Of a stretch of 64,000 bases of DNA, positions 1 to 9,700 are shown piece by piece. The translations under genes were made by a program, and so were the position numbers. This DNA comes from Sipunculus nudus (Eukaryota; Annelida; Sipuncula; Golfingiida; Sipunculidae), in contig CM049306.1 of NCBI GenBank assembly GCA_026874595.1, positions 90,066,642 to 90,130,641 on the forward strand, written 5' to 3'. Each line of letters starts with the position of its first letter. The first letter of the stretch is position 1. The notes under the pieces are model-generated. The model saw nothing but the letters and a program-made list of their open reading frames with translations. It had not been told where the DNA came from and did no database searches.

Positions 1-1112
1 GCCTATGAGCTGAGGGCTTAAAACGGCTGTACATGTACATTTGTCATCAAAATTAATATTTTTCATGAAATTTTCTATGTTTGGGAGCCGTAAAACAATC
101 AAAAGTAGGTCAACTGGGAAAAAACTTGAACTGGATCTGTAGCTGGTCATTATCTGCCCACACATATAAAAACATCAGGGCGGTATCTGCAGGCATTGCA
201 GAAAAAAAGTCCGTACATATGCATTTGTCATGAAAATTTCTATTTTTCATGAAACTTTCTATGTTCAGGAGCAGTCAAATGGTCAAAAGTAGGTCAACTG
301 GGACAAAACAAGAACTCGATCTGTAAATGGTCAGTATCTGCCCAGACACCACAAATCAGGCGAATATCTGCAGGCACTGCGAAAAAAAGTCTGTACATGT
401 GTATTTATCATGAAAATTTCTATTTTTCATGAATTTTCTAAGTTAAGGAGCCATAAAACGGTCAAAAATAAGTCAACCGGGACAAAACGCGAACTCAATC
501 TGTAACTGGTCATTATCTGCGCACACACCAAAAACAGGCCAATATCTGCAGGCATTGCGATAAAAAGTCTGTACATGTGTATTTGTCATGAAAATTTCTA
601 TTTTTCATGAAATTTTTTAAGTTAAGGAGCCGTAAAACAGTCAAAAGTAGGTCAACCCAGACGAAACGCAAACTCGATCTGTAACTGGTCATTATCTGCC
701 CACACACCAAAAATCAGGCCAATATCTGCAGGCATTGCGAAAAAAAGTCCGTACATGTGTATTTGTCATGAAAATTTCTGTTTTTCATGAAATTTTCTAA
801 GTTAAGGAGCCGTAAAACAGTCAAAAGTAGGTCAACCCGGACGAAACGCAAACTCGATCTGTAACTGGTCATTATCTGCCCACACACCAAAAATCAGGCC
901 AATATCTGCAGGCATTGCGAAAAAAAAGTCCGTACATGTGTATTTGTCATGAAAATTTCTGTTTTTCATGAAATTTTCTAAGTTAAGGAGCCGTAAAACA
1001 GTCAAAAGTAGGTCAACCCGGACGAAACGCAAACTCGATCTGTAACTGGTCATTATCTGCCCAACCACCAAAAATCAGGCCAATATCTGCAGGCATTGCG
1101 AAAAAAAGTCCG
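1..1112. repeat. Six tandem copies of a ~180-bp repeat
   Basis: The landmark GTACATGTGTATTTGTCATG recurs at about 29, 212, 392, 571, 751 and 932, which gives a 180-181 bp period. The copies at 571-1112 are nearly identical and those at the left edge are more diverged. The array continues past the left edge. Short open frames in it are repeated fragments of the unit, not genes. It lies on the 3' side of the lectin gene. Confidence 0.95.
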
Positions 1113-1202
1113 TACAACTGTTTCATTTCGGAATGACGGAAGGACGGAAGGACGGACATGGGTAAAACTATATGCCCCGGCTACTTAGTGGCGGGGGCAT
1201 AA
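1113..1202. repeat. Terminal segment of the 180-bp repeat, with a hairpin
   Basis: After the last 180-bp unit the sequence changes to a GACGGAAGGACGGAAGGACG run. It ends in an imperfect hairpin, TATGCCCCGG...CGGGGGCATA, at about 1171-1200. A purine-rich GACGGAC stretch followed by a hairpin also closes the 338-bp repeats at 7.3 kb and 52.1 kb. This suggests a shared element architecture. Confidence 0.6.
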
Positions 1203-1274
1203 AAAAATAAAACCCAATATCAACCTTTGTGTAACACAAGCGGCCCCAATAAGGAAATCCGATACAATCCTCAG

Positions 1275-1740
1275 CGACCGCCTTTGTGTTGCGGTTGGTA
1301 CTACTCCCAGACTGATTTCCGCTCTTTGTTCTGCTGGCTGTACTCTTCCTATACCGATTTCCAGCTTTGTCCTGCGGGCAGTACTCCTCCTAGACCGTTG
1401 TCCAACCTTTGTCTTGCGGGTGGTACTACTCCTAGACCGTATTTCTGCATTTGTCTTGCGGGCGGTACTATTCCTAGACCGTTTTCTAGCCTTTGTCCTG
1501 CGGGCGGTATTATTCCTAGACCGTTTTCTAGCCTTTGTCCTGCGGGCGTTACTAGTCCTAAACCGTTTTCCAGCATTTGTCTCCTGCGGGCAGTACTACT
1601 CCTAGACCGTTTTCGAGCCTTTGTCTAGCGGGTGCTACTACTACTAGACCGTTTTCCAGGATTTGCTTTGCGGGCGGTACTACTCCTGGACCGTTTTCCA
1701 GCCCTTGCCTTGCGGCCGCACCTCTTTCAGACAGATTACT
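1275..1740. repeat. 42-bp minisatellite, about 11 degenerate copies
   Basis: The unit consensus contains TTTGTCCTGCGGGCGGTACT followed by ACTCCTAGACCGTTTTCCAGC. Because the period is a multiple of three, reading frames stay open on both strands as repetitive Leu/Pro/Gly-rich peptides. I read these as by-products of the repeat. No splice signals or start context support translation. Part of the unit (minus strand, CCGCAGGAC) resembles the 3' part of the tentative exon at 1958-2043, so the array may derive from it. A poly-C run follows at about 1775-1788. Confidence 0.85.
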
Positions 1741-1801
1741 CTTTGTCTTGCCGGCATTGCTCCTACTAGGGCGACCCCCCCCCCCCCCTTGTCTTACGTA
1801 C

Positions 1802-1855
1802 CACTCCAGGATGAATGTGTCCCGTTAAGATACACTCATCTGGTTGTCTTTTGGA
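1802..1855 (-). CDS. Possible continuation exon of the Ly6/uPAR-like region (tentative)
   Basis: This is a 54-nt open segment in phase 0, preceded on the minus strand by GAATGTCTCAG and followed by a strong donor, GTACGTAAG. It would encode SKRQPDECILTGHIHPGV and fits the phase-0 end of the exon at 1958-2043. There is one cysteine. The acceptor tract is weak and no domain is recognisable, so this exon is only a candidate. Confidence 0.3.
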
Positions 1856-1957
1856 CTGAGACATTCGCATGTTTACCCTAAGGGCCTCCTGTTCATTTTA
1901 TAACGACGTATCTTTACCTAATGAGTTTGTCACAGGTGTTTTACTTTGTGAACTTAC

Positions 1958-2043
1958 CTGTTCATCCTGCGGACAGAACACTGTTTCACTTTTGTTTCTG
2001 CAATCTTCTTTGGAACTCTTGTCACAAGTCAAGCAGCGAATAC
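1958..2043 (-). CDS. Candidate Ly6/uPAR-like Cys-rich exon
   Basis: The exon is 86 nt, with acceptor TTTTTTATCACAAG and donor GTAAGTTC. It reads IRCLTCDKSSKEDC followed by RNKSETVFCPQDEQ. The CxxC start and the spacing of the next two cysteines resemble the first finger of a Ly6/uPAR (three-finger, LU) domain. It enters in phase 1, matching the phase-1 end of the exon at 3309-3463, so it could be the next exon of the lectin gene. LU domains are often GPI-anchored or secreted. The second half of the domain is not clearly found downstream. It could instead be an unrelated short open segment. Confidence 0.5.
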
Positions 2044-3308
2044 CTTGTGATAAAAAATACTAATGTATAATCTTTATTCCATGATATAATAAATTTCCTG
2101 ACAATTTAACTGTGACATAACTTGTGAATCCGTTCCCTCCTGTGTACAGTCATATACTGAAAGTCATTATATGAAATTAAATCAATATGAAATTATTCTT
2201 ACTAAAAATAAGTGAAATCCCTTATATTGACATTTAACAATTACCCAAGTATCATTCTACCTATACTTAACTTATGATTATTTTATGTGCCATTAAAGAC
2301 TTCAGGCTACCCAGGTAATCTGAAATTGATTTCATATTACCCCCGGAGGTAGTCAGAACTTAATTTAAGGACATGCCGCACTATTCAATGTTCAGATTGC
2401 CACCTCGCTGATTTAACTAATGTTTTTAATCGACCATACATCATGTCAATAAACCTCGTGAAAGATACAATTTTGATTGATAATGTAATGATTTTGTTAA
2501 TTACATTTATATTCACTCATCCATTTCACCAAAGCGCATGACACTTTACATGTTAACATAAGATATACAAAGATTCAAACGATTCAGAAAGTCAGGAAAA
2601 GATAAATTATATAAATATTGAGTAAACATCCCTTAAGAAAACTATTTTTAGGGGTAATCTGAAATATATTTCAAGTTGCCCCGGGGTAATCTTAAGAGGG
2701 AGTAAACTGAATTCTCCGGTAGTGGTCATGTCAGTGAGCTTTTACTATCTATTAGCAAGACTAAAGTTGGGCTTTTGGTTTATATTCCTTTTTAAACGTC
2801 AGCGTTTTGGTTACGAAATAATGAGCCAAGTTCAATAACTTCACAGCCTGGCAGTTTCTTCATCAAATTAATCAGAATAAGCACATCCCATCGCCAAGGC
2901 AAAATAATCCTACTGATATGCTCGTTAGTCTATAATGGTACAAAAAATCAATTGCCTGACCACCGGGATATGTCCCACCGAACAAGGAAGTTGCGTGGAA
3001 ATCGGTTCCTCAGTGTTTGCGTAATTCTACAATGATTTGCATATTTAGGCAGATACATTCAACCCTGATGATGTCCTGGGAGTATTTTCATGTCGCATCC
3101 CTAGGCCCTTACCAAACTATGACTGGTAAATCCTCCAGTTATTCCATATGGCCGCTATGGCGGTGGGGGCATATCTAAACCAGGATGTCGCGAGCTGTGT
3201 GACGTAGATAAGATTGCACGGGTACGACCCCCTGAGTCGTACTAACAGACAAACAAGCAGACACGGGTGAATACGTAACTGGTGGAGGTAACGGTCAGTT
3301 TTACTCAC
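2044..3308 (-). other. Intron or 3' region, no gene seen
   Basis: This stretch is AT-rich and unique-looking. Three short motifs of the form GGTAATCTGAAAT...TCA recur near 2314, 2653 and 2675 with little else. A short open frame at 3117-3347 covers the donor of the neighbouring exon in another frame and is a shadow. I saw no convincing additional exon. Confidence 0.6.
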
Positions 3309-3463
3309 CTGGTGATTGACTGGGAGGCGTGACTGTCGGTACGGCACAGGCTTTTTTGCCTTCTGTCTCCATTAGTGAAATGGCGTCATCATACACACGC
3401 CTCTCCTCCTGACCACAGGCAGTCACATGCTGGTGGACGCATGCGCGGGCCTCGTCTACATGT
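3309..3463 (-). CDS. Cys-rich C-terminal region, exon 3 of 3
   Basis: The 155-nt exon has acceptor TTTACTTTCAG and donor CAG|GTGAGTAAA. It encodes HVDEARACVHQHVTACG, then EEERRVYDDAISLME-like helical sequence (exactly: QEERRVYDDAISLMETEG) and KKACAVPTVTPPSQSP. Three cysteines lie in amphipathic-looking helices, and a Pro/Ser/Thr tail leads out of the domain. It starts with one nucleotide of a split codon, which joins the GG left by the preceding exon to form Gly. It ends in phase 1. I do not recognise the fold. Confidence 0.8.
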
Positions 3464-4049
3464 CTGAAAGTAAAGCATATACAACGTGGTTATGCATAGG
3501 TAGTTTACTCTTAAACCCGTCCTTCAAGGTAATATTTACAAAATATTAATTTGTCTAAATCACTGTCTAAACCCTTCATGGTTACAGTCAACACACAATT
3601 ATGAACACAGGAACTGTTGCTGCATCAGGAGTTTCTCCGGCAATGATTGTTTGACGGCAGTGCTAGGGCTAGAATATATAGAAATTCAGATACTGCTACC
3701 TCACTAGCCTGATAATTACACCCAAAAATCTTAAATAAATTAAGAAACACATTCGAATTGCAGTTAGGGTGTTCTGATTTTATCGTACCAAAAAAGTGAG
3801 CTGCATAGAAAAAAAGTATATATGATAATAATGATAAACTGTGGCGCTTATACCTTCAGAATAATATAATTTTAATGTTAAATTTTACATGATATTAAGA
3901 TATTTAACATTATCTGAAAAAGAGTAACAAAAGTGAACATTTTGCACATTTATGAAACTTATGTTTAGAAGAGAAAATGCCATTAATTTCGGAAAATTTA
4001 AACAATTTGGTAAATGTTAAATTTTGTTTCACATTAAACTGTTTGTTAC
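3464..4049 (-). other. Intron, no feature seen
   Basis: AT-rich intron between two Cys-rich exons, with runs of TTAAATTTTACATG-like sequence. I found no repeat family or gene in it. Confidence 0.7.
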
Positions 4050-4274
4050 CCTTGGACTTTGTCGCAAGTTCCGTCCTGTGCTAGGAGTGTGATGGCGATG
4101 TTTGTCGATAGATTACGTGTACAAGTCTCCCCTCTTTGTAATTCACAATCGCCGGGGCAATTTCGTGTGATGTCCGCCATCTGTCGGTCAAAAGCCTCTT
4201 GCACCTGACCTCTGACCTCCTCAACACAGTGCTGTAGGGACCGTCTGACACACGCTGAGGTCGAGGCCACACCT
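4050..4274 (-). CDS. Cys-rich C-terminal region, exon 2 of 3
   Basis: The 225-nt exon encodes ASTSACVRRSLQHCVEEVRG, QVQEAFDRQMADITRNCPGD, CELQRGETCTRNLSTNIAIT and LLAQDGTCDKVQG (shown in consecutive blocks). The spacing C-x6-C then a long helix then C-x3-C-x7-C then C suggests a small disulfide-stabilised helical domain. The acceptor is CATGCACCAG and the donor CCAAGG|GTAACA. Phases (1 nt in, 2 nt out) match both neighbours exactly. No known family is assigned. It may be a mollusc-specific extracellular domain. Confidence 0.85.
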
Positions 4275-5282
4275 CTGGTGCATGTATAGAAATAGTATCA
4301 GCAAACACTGAAGATCATAAACATATCAAATAAGAAGCTGGACACATATATTGAACACCCTGCGTTCTAGAGAAGGAAATACTGTGCTATGTGTAAATAT
4401 CTTATGTTATTAGTTCAAGTCCCTTAACAATACACACTGAAGAAATACGTGTATATATTTTCAACAGGCATAAGCATAAAAGGCAATGATCGGCTTCTTT
4501 GAGGGGTCACGTGACATCAGAGACATCCCTTACAAAAATTGGCCGTTAAACATAAGGTGGCATTATACATTCTTAAAAATTGAGATGCGACTAATTAAGG
4601 GCTTTCTTTGTAAATGTTCAAACCCCGAACACCCAGTGTCAATCGTCGCCGATAGATGTCCCTTGTAAGGTGGAAATGGTTTATTGTTAAAAAAAAATAA
4701 CAGATTTGGCGATAAGGAAATATCCATTTGAAAAGGCTCTCGTTATCACTTGATCAGTCAGTGGGCCCTGTTATGCAATACTCCTTCGCCATGAACAAAC
4801 TGTACGCCATGAACAGCACTGCGCTTATGTAAAAATGTCTGTTTTGGCGTCATGTACACTTGTGCTATCAACTTTGCAGGAAGCATGATGTACCACCAAA
4901 CTTCCCTTATAAACAAGGCAAGAAACGACTCATCACACTATACAATATATATTATATATATGATAAAGTTTTTGGAATAATAAAATAAATGCTAAATAAG
5001 GGCAAAAAGCTTCATTATGCCTACATAACTAAAAAAATGCCTATTAAATGGTTGGTGTCTTCCACATGGGGGTCCTTTAATAACTGTCAATCCTTTTTCT
5101 TAATGAGTATACCCTGGTCGAACGGATAGTTGTAAACCACGGATGATTAAGACCTGTGTCATTATGACACATATGATAAAGCCTTTGAATTCATACATGT
5201 ATTTCGCCTCGTATATATGCACCAAATTCCTCACTGCCCCCTTATCGCGATCAAAAAGTTAAATTCACGATATACACAGTAC
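4275..5282 (-). other. Intron, no feature seen
   Basis: Unique-looking AT-rich intron with a short TATATATTATATATATGATA stretch near 4945. No gene or repeat family was recognised. Confidence 0.7.
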
Positions 5283-5388
5283 CGACAAATATCTTTGAGG
5301 TTTCTGAATGGATCTGTCTGAGCCAGTTGTACATTTTGCCGAAACTCATCGATACAGTTTTGTCCTTCTGGCGCACAGGGCTCGTCCT
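5283..5388 (-). CDS. Cys-rich C-terminal region, exon 1 of 3
   Basis: The 106-nt exon has acceptor TGCTTGTCACAG and donor TGTCG|GTACTG. It encodes DEPCAPEGQNCIDEFRQNVQ then LAQTDPFRNLKDICR. It enters in phase 1 from the linker exon at 7819-7866 and leaves in phase 2, which fits only the acceptor chosen for the next exon. The C-x5-C-helix-C pattern matches the style of the following exon, so the three exons form one continuous Cys-rich helical region of about 160 residues. Confidence 0.8.
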
Positions 5389-7818
5389 CTGTGACAAGCA
5401 AAGTTTATATATTTTAAATGAACAGTAAATCATCTCTTTCAACATCTGTGCTCTCACACAAACACACAGATGTACAAATAACCTAACATGGCGAGAAACC
5501 GTTTCATTCATAGGATACGATGTGCGGTCTAATGCATTCTCTTAACAAGTGACCCATGGGTCATTACGCTCAGCTGACTGGGAAGAGATTCGCAAAAGGA
5601 AATTTTATCATCTGAATGGTAGTATATACCCATTCAACTGAAGCATCAAACAGATTAACCAACAGGCCAAGATTGTGTCTGTATTTATATATCTCAAAAA
5701 AAAGAGAAAAAATGCATAAACTTTAAAAACAATTCAGGTGGCTCTACCAGTCTGCAGAAACTAATAAAAACACTTAATGGTCAATATCCATGCAAAGAAT
5801 CATGGTGATCTTTGCATTAGTTGTTCAGATACTTCAGCTTTTGTATCAAATTTTCCATTCTGAGGGATACTTCGGAGTCCTATAGCTTGAAGGATATGGG
5901 TAACAGAGACCTAATTTCAGGTTTCCACAGACACTTTTCATGGGCCTCCTTGCATGACAAGAATGAAGATTCTAGGTCCAGTTGTTACAATTTGTGCCAT
6001 GTTAACAGATGACAACTTCCTTAAAGGTCTCAAAAACAGAGAAAACAATTTCGAAAAATTCAATAAAATATAGGAGGCACCACTAGTTTGCAGAAACTGA
6101 TGAAACACTCCATGATCAATATCCATGCAAACAATTATGATGATCTCTGCATTAGTTGTTCAGATACTTCAGCTTTTGTATGAAATTTTACATTATTCTG
6201 AGCTGTACTTTGGAGTGCCATAGCTCAAAGGATATGGGTAACAGAGACCTAATTTCAGGTTTCTATGGAGATTTGTTATGGGTCTCCCTGTGTGTAAAGA
6301 ATGAAGATTCTAGGTCCAGTCGTTACAATTTGTGCCATGTTAACAGATGACAACATCCTTAAAGGTCTCAAAAACAGAGAAAACAATTTCGAAAAATTCA
6401 ATAAAATATAGGAGGCACCACTAGTTTGCAGAAACTGATGAAACACTCCATGATCAATATCCATGCAAACAATTATGGTGATCTCTGCATTAGTTGTTCA
6501 GATACTTCAGCTTTTGTATGAAATTTTACATTAAAGAATGAAGATTCTAGGTCCAGTCGTTACGATTTGTACCCTGTTGACATATAACTACATCCTTAAA
6601 GGTCTCAAAAATAGAGAAAAAAAATTGTAAAAATTTGAAAAAATACAGGTGGTGCCACTAGTCTGCAGGAACTGATGGAACACCTCTTGATCAATAAGTA
6701 TGTCAAAAATCATGACCATCACTGTTTTAGTTAATGAGATATTGAAGTTTTTGTTTGAAATTTTTACTATTCTGGGGGGGGGGGGGTACTTTGGGGCCCC
6801 ATAGCTCAAAGGATATGGGTAACAGAGACCTAATTTCTGGTTCCATGGAGACTTTCCATAGGTCTCTCACTGTGTCAGGAATGAAGATTCTAGGTCCAGC
6901 GGTTCAATTTGTGCTCTGTTAACAGATGTTCACATTTTTAAAGGCTCAAAAATAGAGAAAAAAATTCGTAAAAAATCGAAATATTAAGGTGGCGCCCCCA
7001 GTCTGCAGGAACTACTGGAACATCTCATGATCAATATGTATGACAAAACTCATGACCATCAGTGATATAGTTAATGAGATATTGAAGTTTTTGTATGAAA
7101 TTTTTGACTATTCTGGGGGGTACTTTGGGGCCCCATAGCTCGAAGGATATGGGTAACAGAGACCTAATTTCTGGTTTCCAAGCAGATTTTTCATTAATTT
7201 CTCAGAATGTCAAGTTACAAGATTCTAGGTCCAGCGGTTACGATTTGTGCCTGGTTAACGGACAGACGGACAGACAGACGGACGACGGACAAAGAGTGAT
7301 CGCTATAGCTCAGCATGACTGAAAGTCAGCTGAGCTAAAAATGAGATGGCAGTGTTTGTATGAGTGCCCCTGCCTTAGTGGGATGCCGTGTAATACAGAG
7401 TTTATATGGGCAACATTATGAACACGGTCTTTGGTAACTGTTTATTAATTATACAGTGAAAAAACATGGATAGGTTTCAAAAGTTTAAATGGTTCGACAA
7501 TAATTATCTTTCTATTTCCGTCATATTATTGACATGTTTATTGATTTTTTAATTATTGAGTTTTGAAATATTCTTATTCTATATTTCATTCTATATAAAC
7601 GAAACTTTTTGGACTTCACCAGTTTGCCGAATAATTAAGTTAATTACGAAATATAATTGATTATTGATTTTAAATATTTTTTCATGATTTTGTACATTTA
7701 TTTTTTTTTCTTCTTCTTTAGATATTCTGTTTATTTGTTTTTTATTTTTCTTATTGAAAAAATAAATATTTTGGAAACCATCAGATGATAGAACATAAAA
7801 CAAGAATAGGTGACTCAC
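5389..7818 (-). other. Intron containing 338-bp tandem repeats
   Basis: The intron runs between the first Cys-rich exon and a linker exon. Most of it is the repeat element described at 5543-7340. The remaining 7341-7818 is AT-rich, with long T and A runs and no gene seen. Confidence 0.7.
5543..7340. repeat. Dispersed element with ~338-bp tandem units, copy 1
   Basis: It begins ACAAGTGACCCATGGGTCAT near 5543. It then carries about four to five copies of a unit with CATAGCTCAAAGGATATGGG, AAGATTCTAGGTCCAG, and CTGCAGAAACTGATGAAACA; adjacent copies are offset by about 338 bp. It closes with a GGACAGACGGACAGACAGAC run and a TCAGCTGAGCTAAAA palindromic end. Fuller and reversed copies are at 50182-52352 and 14566-15750. 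No coding capacity was seen. The mechanism of spread is unknown. Confidence 0.9.
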
Positions 7819-7866
7819 CTGGAGAAACAGGACTTGTCTCAGCTATTGAGTCTTCTTCTTCGTAGT
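7819..7866 (-). CDS. Linker exon (phase 1-1), 48 nt
   Basis: Acceptor TTTCCTTAAAG and donor CCAG|GTGAGTCAC flank an open 48-nt exon. It encodes DYEEEDSIAETSPVSPG once the split first codon is included. It is acidic and Ser/Thr/Pro-rich, like the other linkers after CTLD5, with no cysteine. It is probably a flexible spacer between the last lectin domain and the Cys-rich C-terminal region. Exon length divisible by three makes it skippable without a frameshift. Confidence 0.75.
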
Positions 7867-8079
7867 CTTTAAGGAAATGCAAGTTTAAACAGATGAAATA
7901 ATTTGAGTTTGAAAATGTACTATAACAGGTATATCAAACCAAATCATAGACTGCAATATTTGGGGATAAATCTTGATGTCAGGTAATACTTTGCTCCCAA
8001 AACAGCGCTAACTTTGTGTTTATTTAATTTCACTACCCAGTAAAAGTGGCAGACAGGACTTGGTCTACAGGTGGTGAAA

Positions 8080-8517
8080 CAGTAATGTAACGGAGTCCAC
8101 ACTATCCGAGTCTGAGTGCAAGTCAGAGTCCAGGCAAGTACTCGAGTCCCAGTTTAAGTTGGAATCCTTGATGTTCGGTTTCAGGTACAATTTCCTTAAA
8201 TCTTGAACCCGAATCTAATTCCGCGTGGAAAGTTTTTATTAAAAAAATTCAAATGGAAATTTGATATTATTAAAAAATACATGTTTTTTACGTGAGTGTT
8301 TAATTAAATTTAGCTTCCAACGCAGGGCTAAAACTTGGTATATACGGATATTTTTTCTTACAATATTCTGTTAGAAGTTCTCACTTGTATATCATGTTTA
8401 CCTCCGATTCAAATGCCGAGTCCAGGACCCTCGAGTCCGCGTCTAAGTCCGAGTCACTGAAAAAGTGGACTCGAGTCCGGACTCGAGTCCAAGTCCGGAC
8501 TCGTGTCCTCGTCACTG
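8080..8517. mobile_element. hAT-type non-autonomous element (MITE), 438 bp
   Basis: The ends are CAGTAATG at the left and CGTCACTG at the right, imperfect terminal inverted repeats. They are flanked by a perfect 8-bp target-site duplication, TGGTGAAA, at 8072-8079 and 8518-8525. The interior has repeated GACTCGAGTCC motifs in both orientations near both ends, typical of subterminal transposase binding sites. No transposase is encoded. An 8-bp duplication with CAG-type ends fits the hAT superfamily. Confidence 0.85.
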
Positions 8518-8525
8518 TGGTGAAA

Positions 8526-9477
8526 CAAAGCTGCATTAAGGTCCCAAGTTGGCCTTTATTCCTACAGAGGCCCTGCCATGCAGCGGAATGAGTTTAAGCA
8601 GAAGTACACTAGAAATTTTACATGGATTGGAACGTATAATTTTGTAAAATGTGGATGTTGAAATGTGATCATCCTGAATTATTTGCAATAAATGTATCAA
8701 GATTGAGAGGAATTTAAGAAACAACAATGCATGCCGAATTTCAGGGCACATTACTGTAAGAACAAATAAAACCTAAGAGCAAGGTCAGTTTAAGGTCAAA
8801 TCCTGCATTGCTGCTAGTTGGCATCCCACCCTTTCCCTATTGCCTGTCCAGGTATGAAATTTTTGTTTTTCTTTTCTAATCCTTTGGTCTCCTGTATACT
8901 GGGAGTCCTGCCTTCGCTCCAGTCAGCAGAAAAAGCCTAAATTTGAATAATCAAGCCTTTAAACCTGCGCTACTTAAAAAATATCATTATCTCTTACTTG
9001 TCAGATTTACATACGGTGGGTTCTAATTGAGGAGTGTCTCAAAAGAGCATCTGGTGTCGAACCTTACATATATAACTCGGGACTGTTTATTTTGTAGTTT
9101 TCGCGGCCAGCCAAACGTATGGCCTTGAATAGATAAGGGTCATAAATGCTGAATATCATAAATGTAGATCTGTTTTAAATCACCGATTCGACCAGACTGG
9201 TCGTGCGATTTTTTTTTATTAAAAAGTCTTAATTATCTTGATGAAACGGAACGTTTATGCAATTCACATGCTTTCATTTTGATTTTCCAGCAGTTAAACA
9301 CCTTTCTTAAATCGAACTCCGAAACATGTGCCCGAGATACCAATGACATGACTAATATGTTTGTTTTCATTCCTCCTTTTTTTTTATTCAAAACAAGTCT
9401 GTTATCAGACTAATTACATAGTGGTTTTACAAATTACAATTTCGGGGCCTCATGTGTTAATACTAAGAGAACATCAC
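8526..9477 (-). other. Intron, no feature seen
   Basis: AT-rich intron between linker exons. No gene, tandem repeat or recognisable transposon end was found. Confidence 0.6.
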
Positions 9478-9528
9478 CTGTAGCAGATGGTTCATCCGGG
9501 TAACCAAGGGTCTCCTCGTCGCCGGTGT
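9478..9528 (-). CDS. Linker exon (phase 1-1), 51 nt
   Basis: Acceptor CATGTCTTGTAG and donor CTACAG|GTGATG flank a 51-nt open exon encoding DTGDEETLGYPDEPSATG (first codon split). It is acidic and Pro/Thr-rich with no cysteine. Phases fit the linkers at 11752-11793 and 7819-7866. Function is inferred as a flexible spacer. The donor is less canonical than in the other linkers. Confidence 0.65.
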
Positions 9529-9700
9529 CTACAAGACATGTACATTTTGATTCTTCATCGTCATCAGATTTGAATTACATAAAAATGTTTTATATTGAAC
9601 CGCATTTTTATCAAATGTCTGAATGTATTTTTTAAACACATTTTTTTGCTAAGCCTGCAGATGTATTTCAAAACTGGTGAGAAAATTTGTTAGCTAGTGT
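9529..9700 (-). other. Start of the array-bearing intron, downstream end
   Basis: Short AT-rich stretch between the linker exon and the recognisable minisatellite. Nothing else was seen. Confidence 0.5.

Noticed and set aside
1227-1828. Open frames of up to 133 codons on both strands over the 42-bp minisatellite
   Set aside because: They exist because the period is divisible by three; no start context or splice evidence supports coding.
3117-3347. 76-codon minus-strand frame over the exon at 3309
   Set aside because: It is in a different frame from the supported exon and runs through its donor site.
5821-7322. Recurrent 62-75-codon frames on both strands
   Set aside because: The same peptides recur once per 338-bp repeat unit with frameshifts between copies; they are by-products of the repeat.
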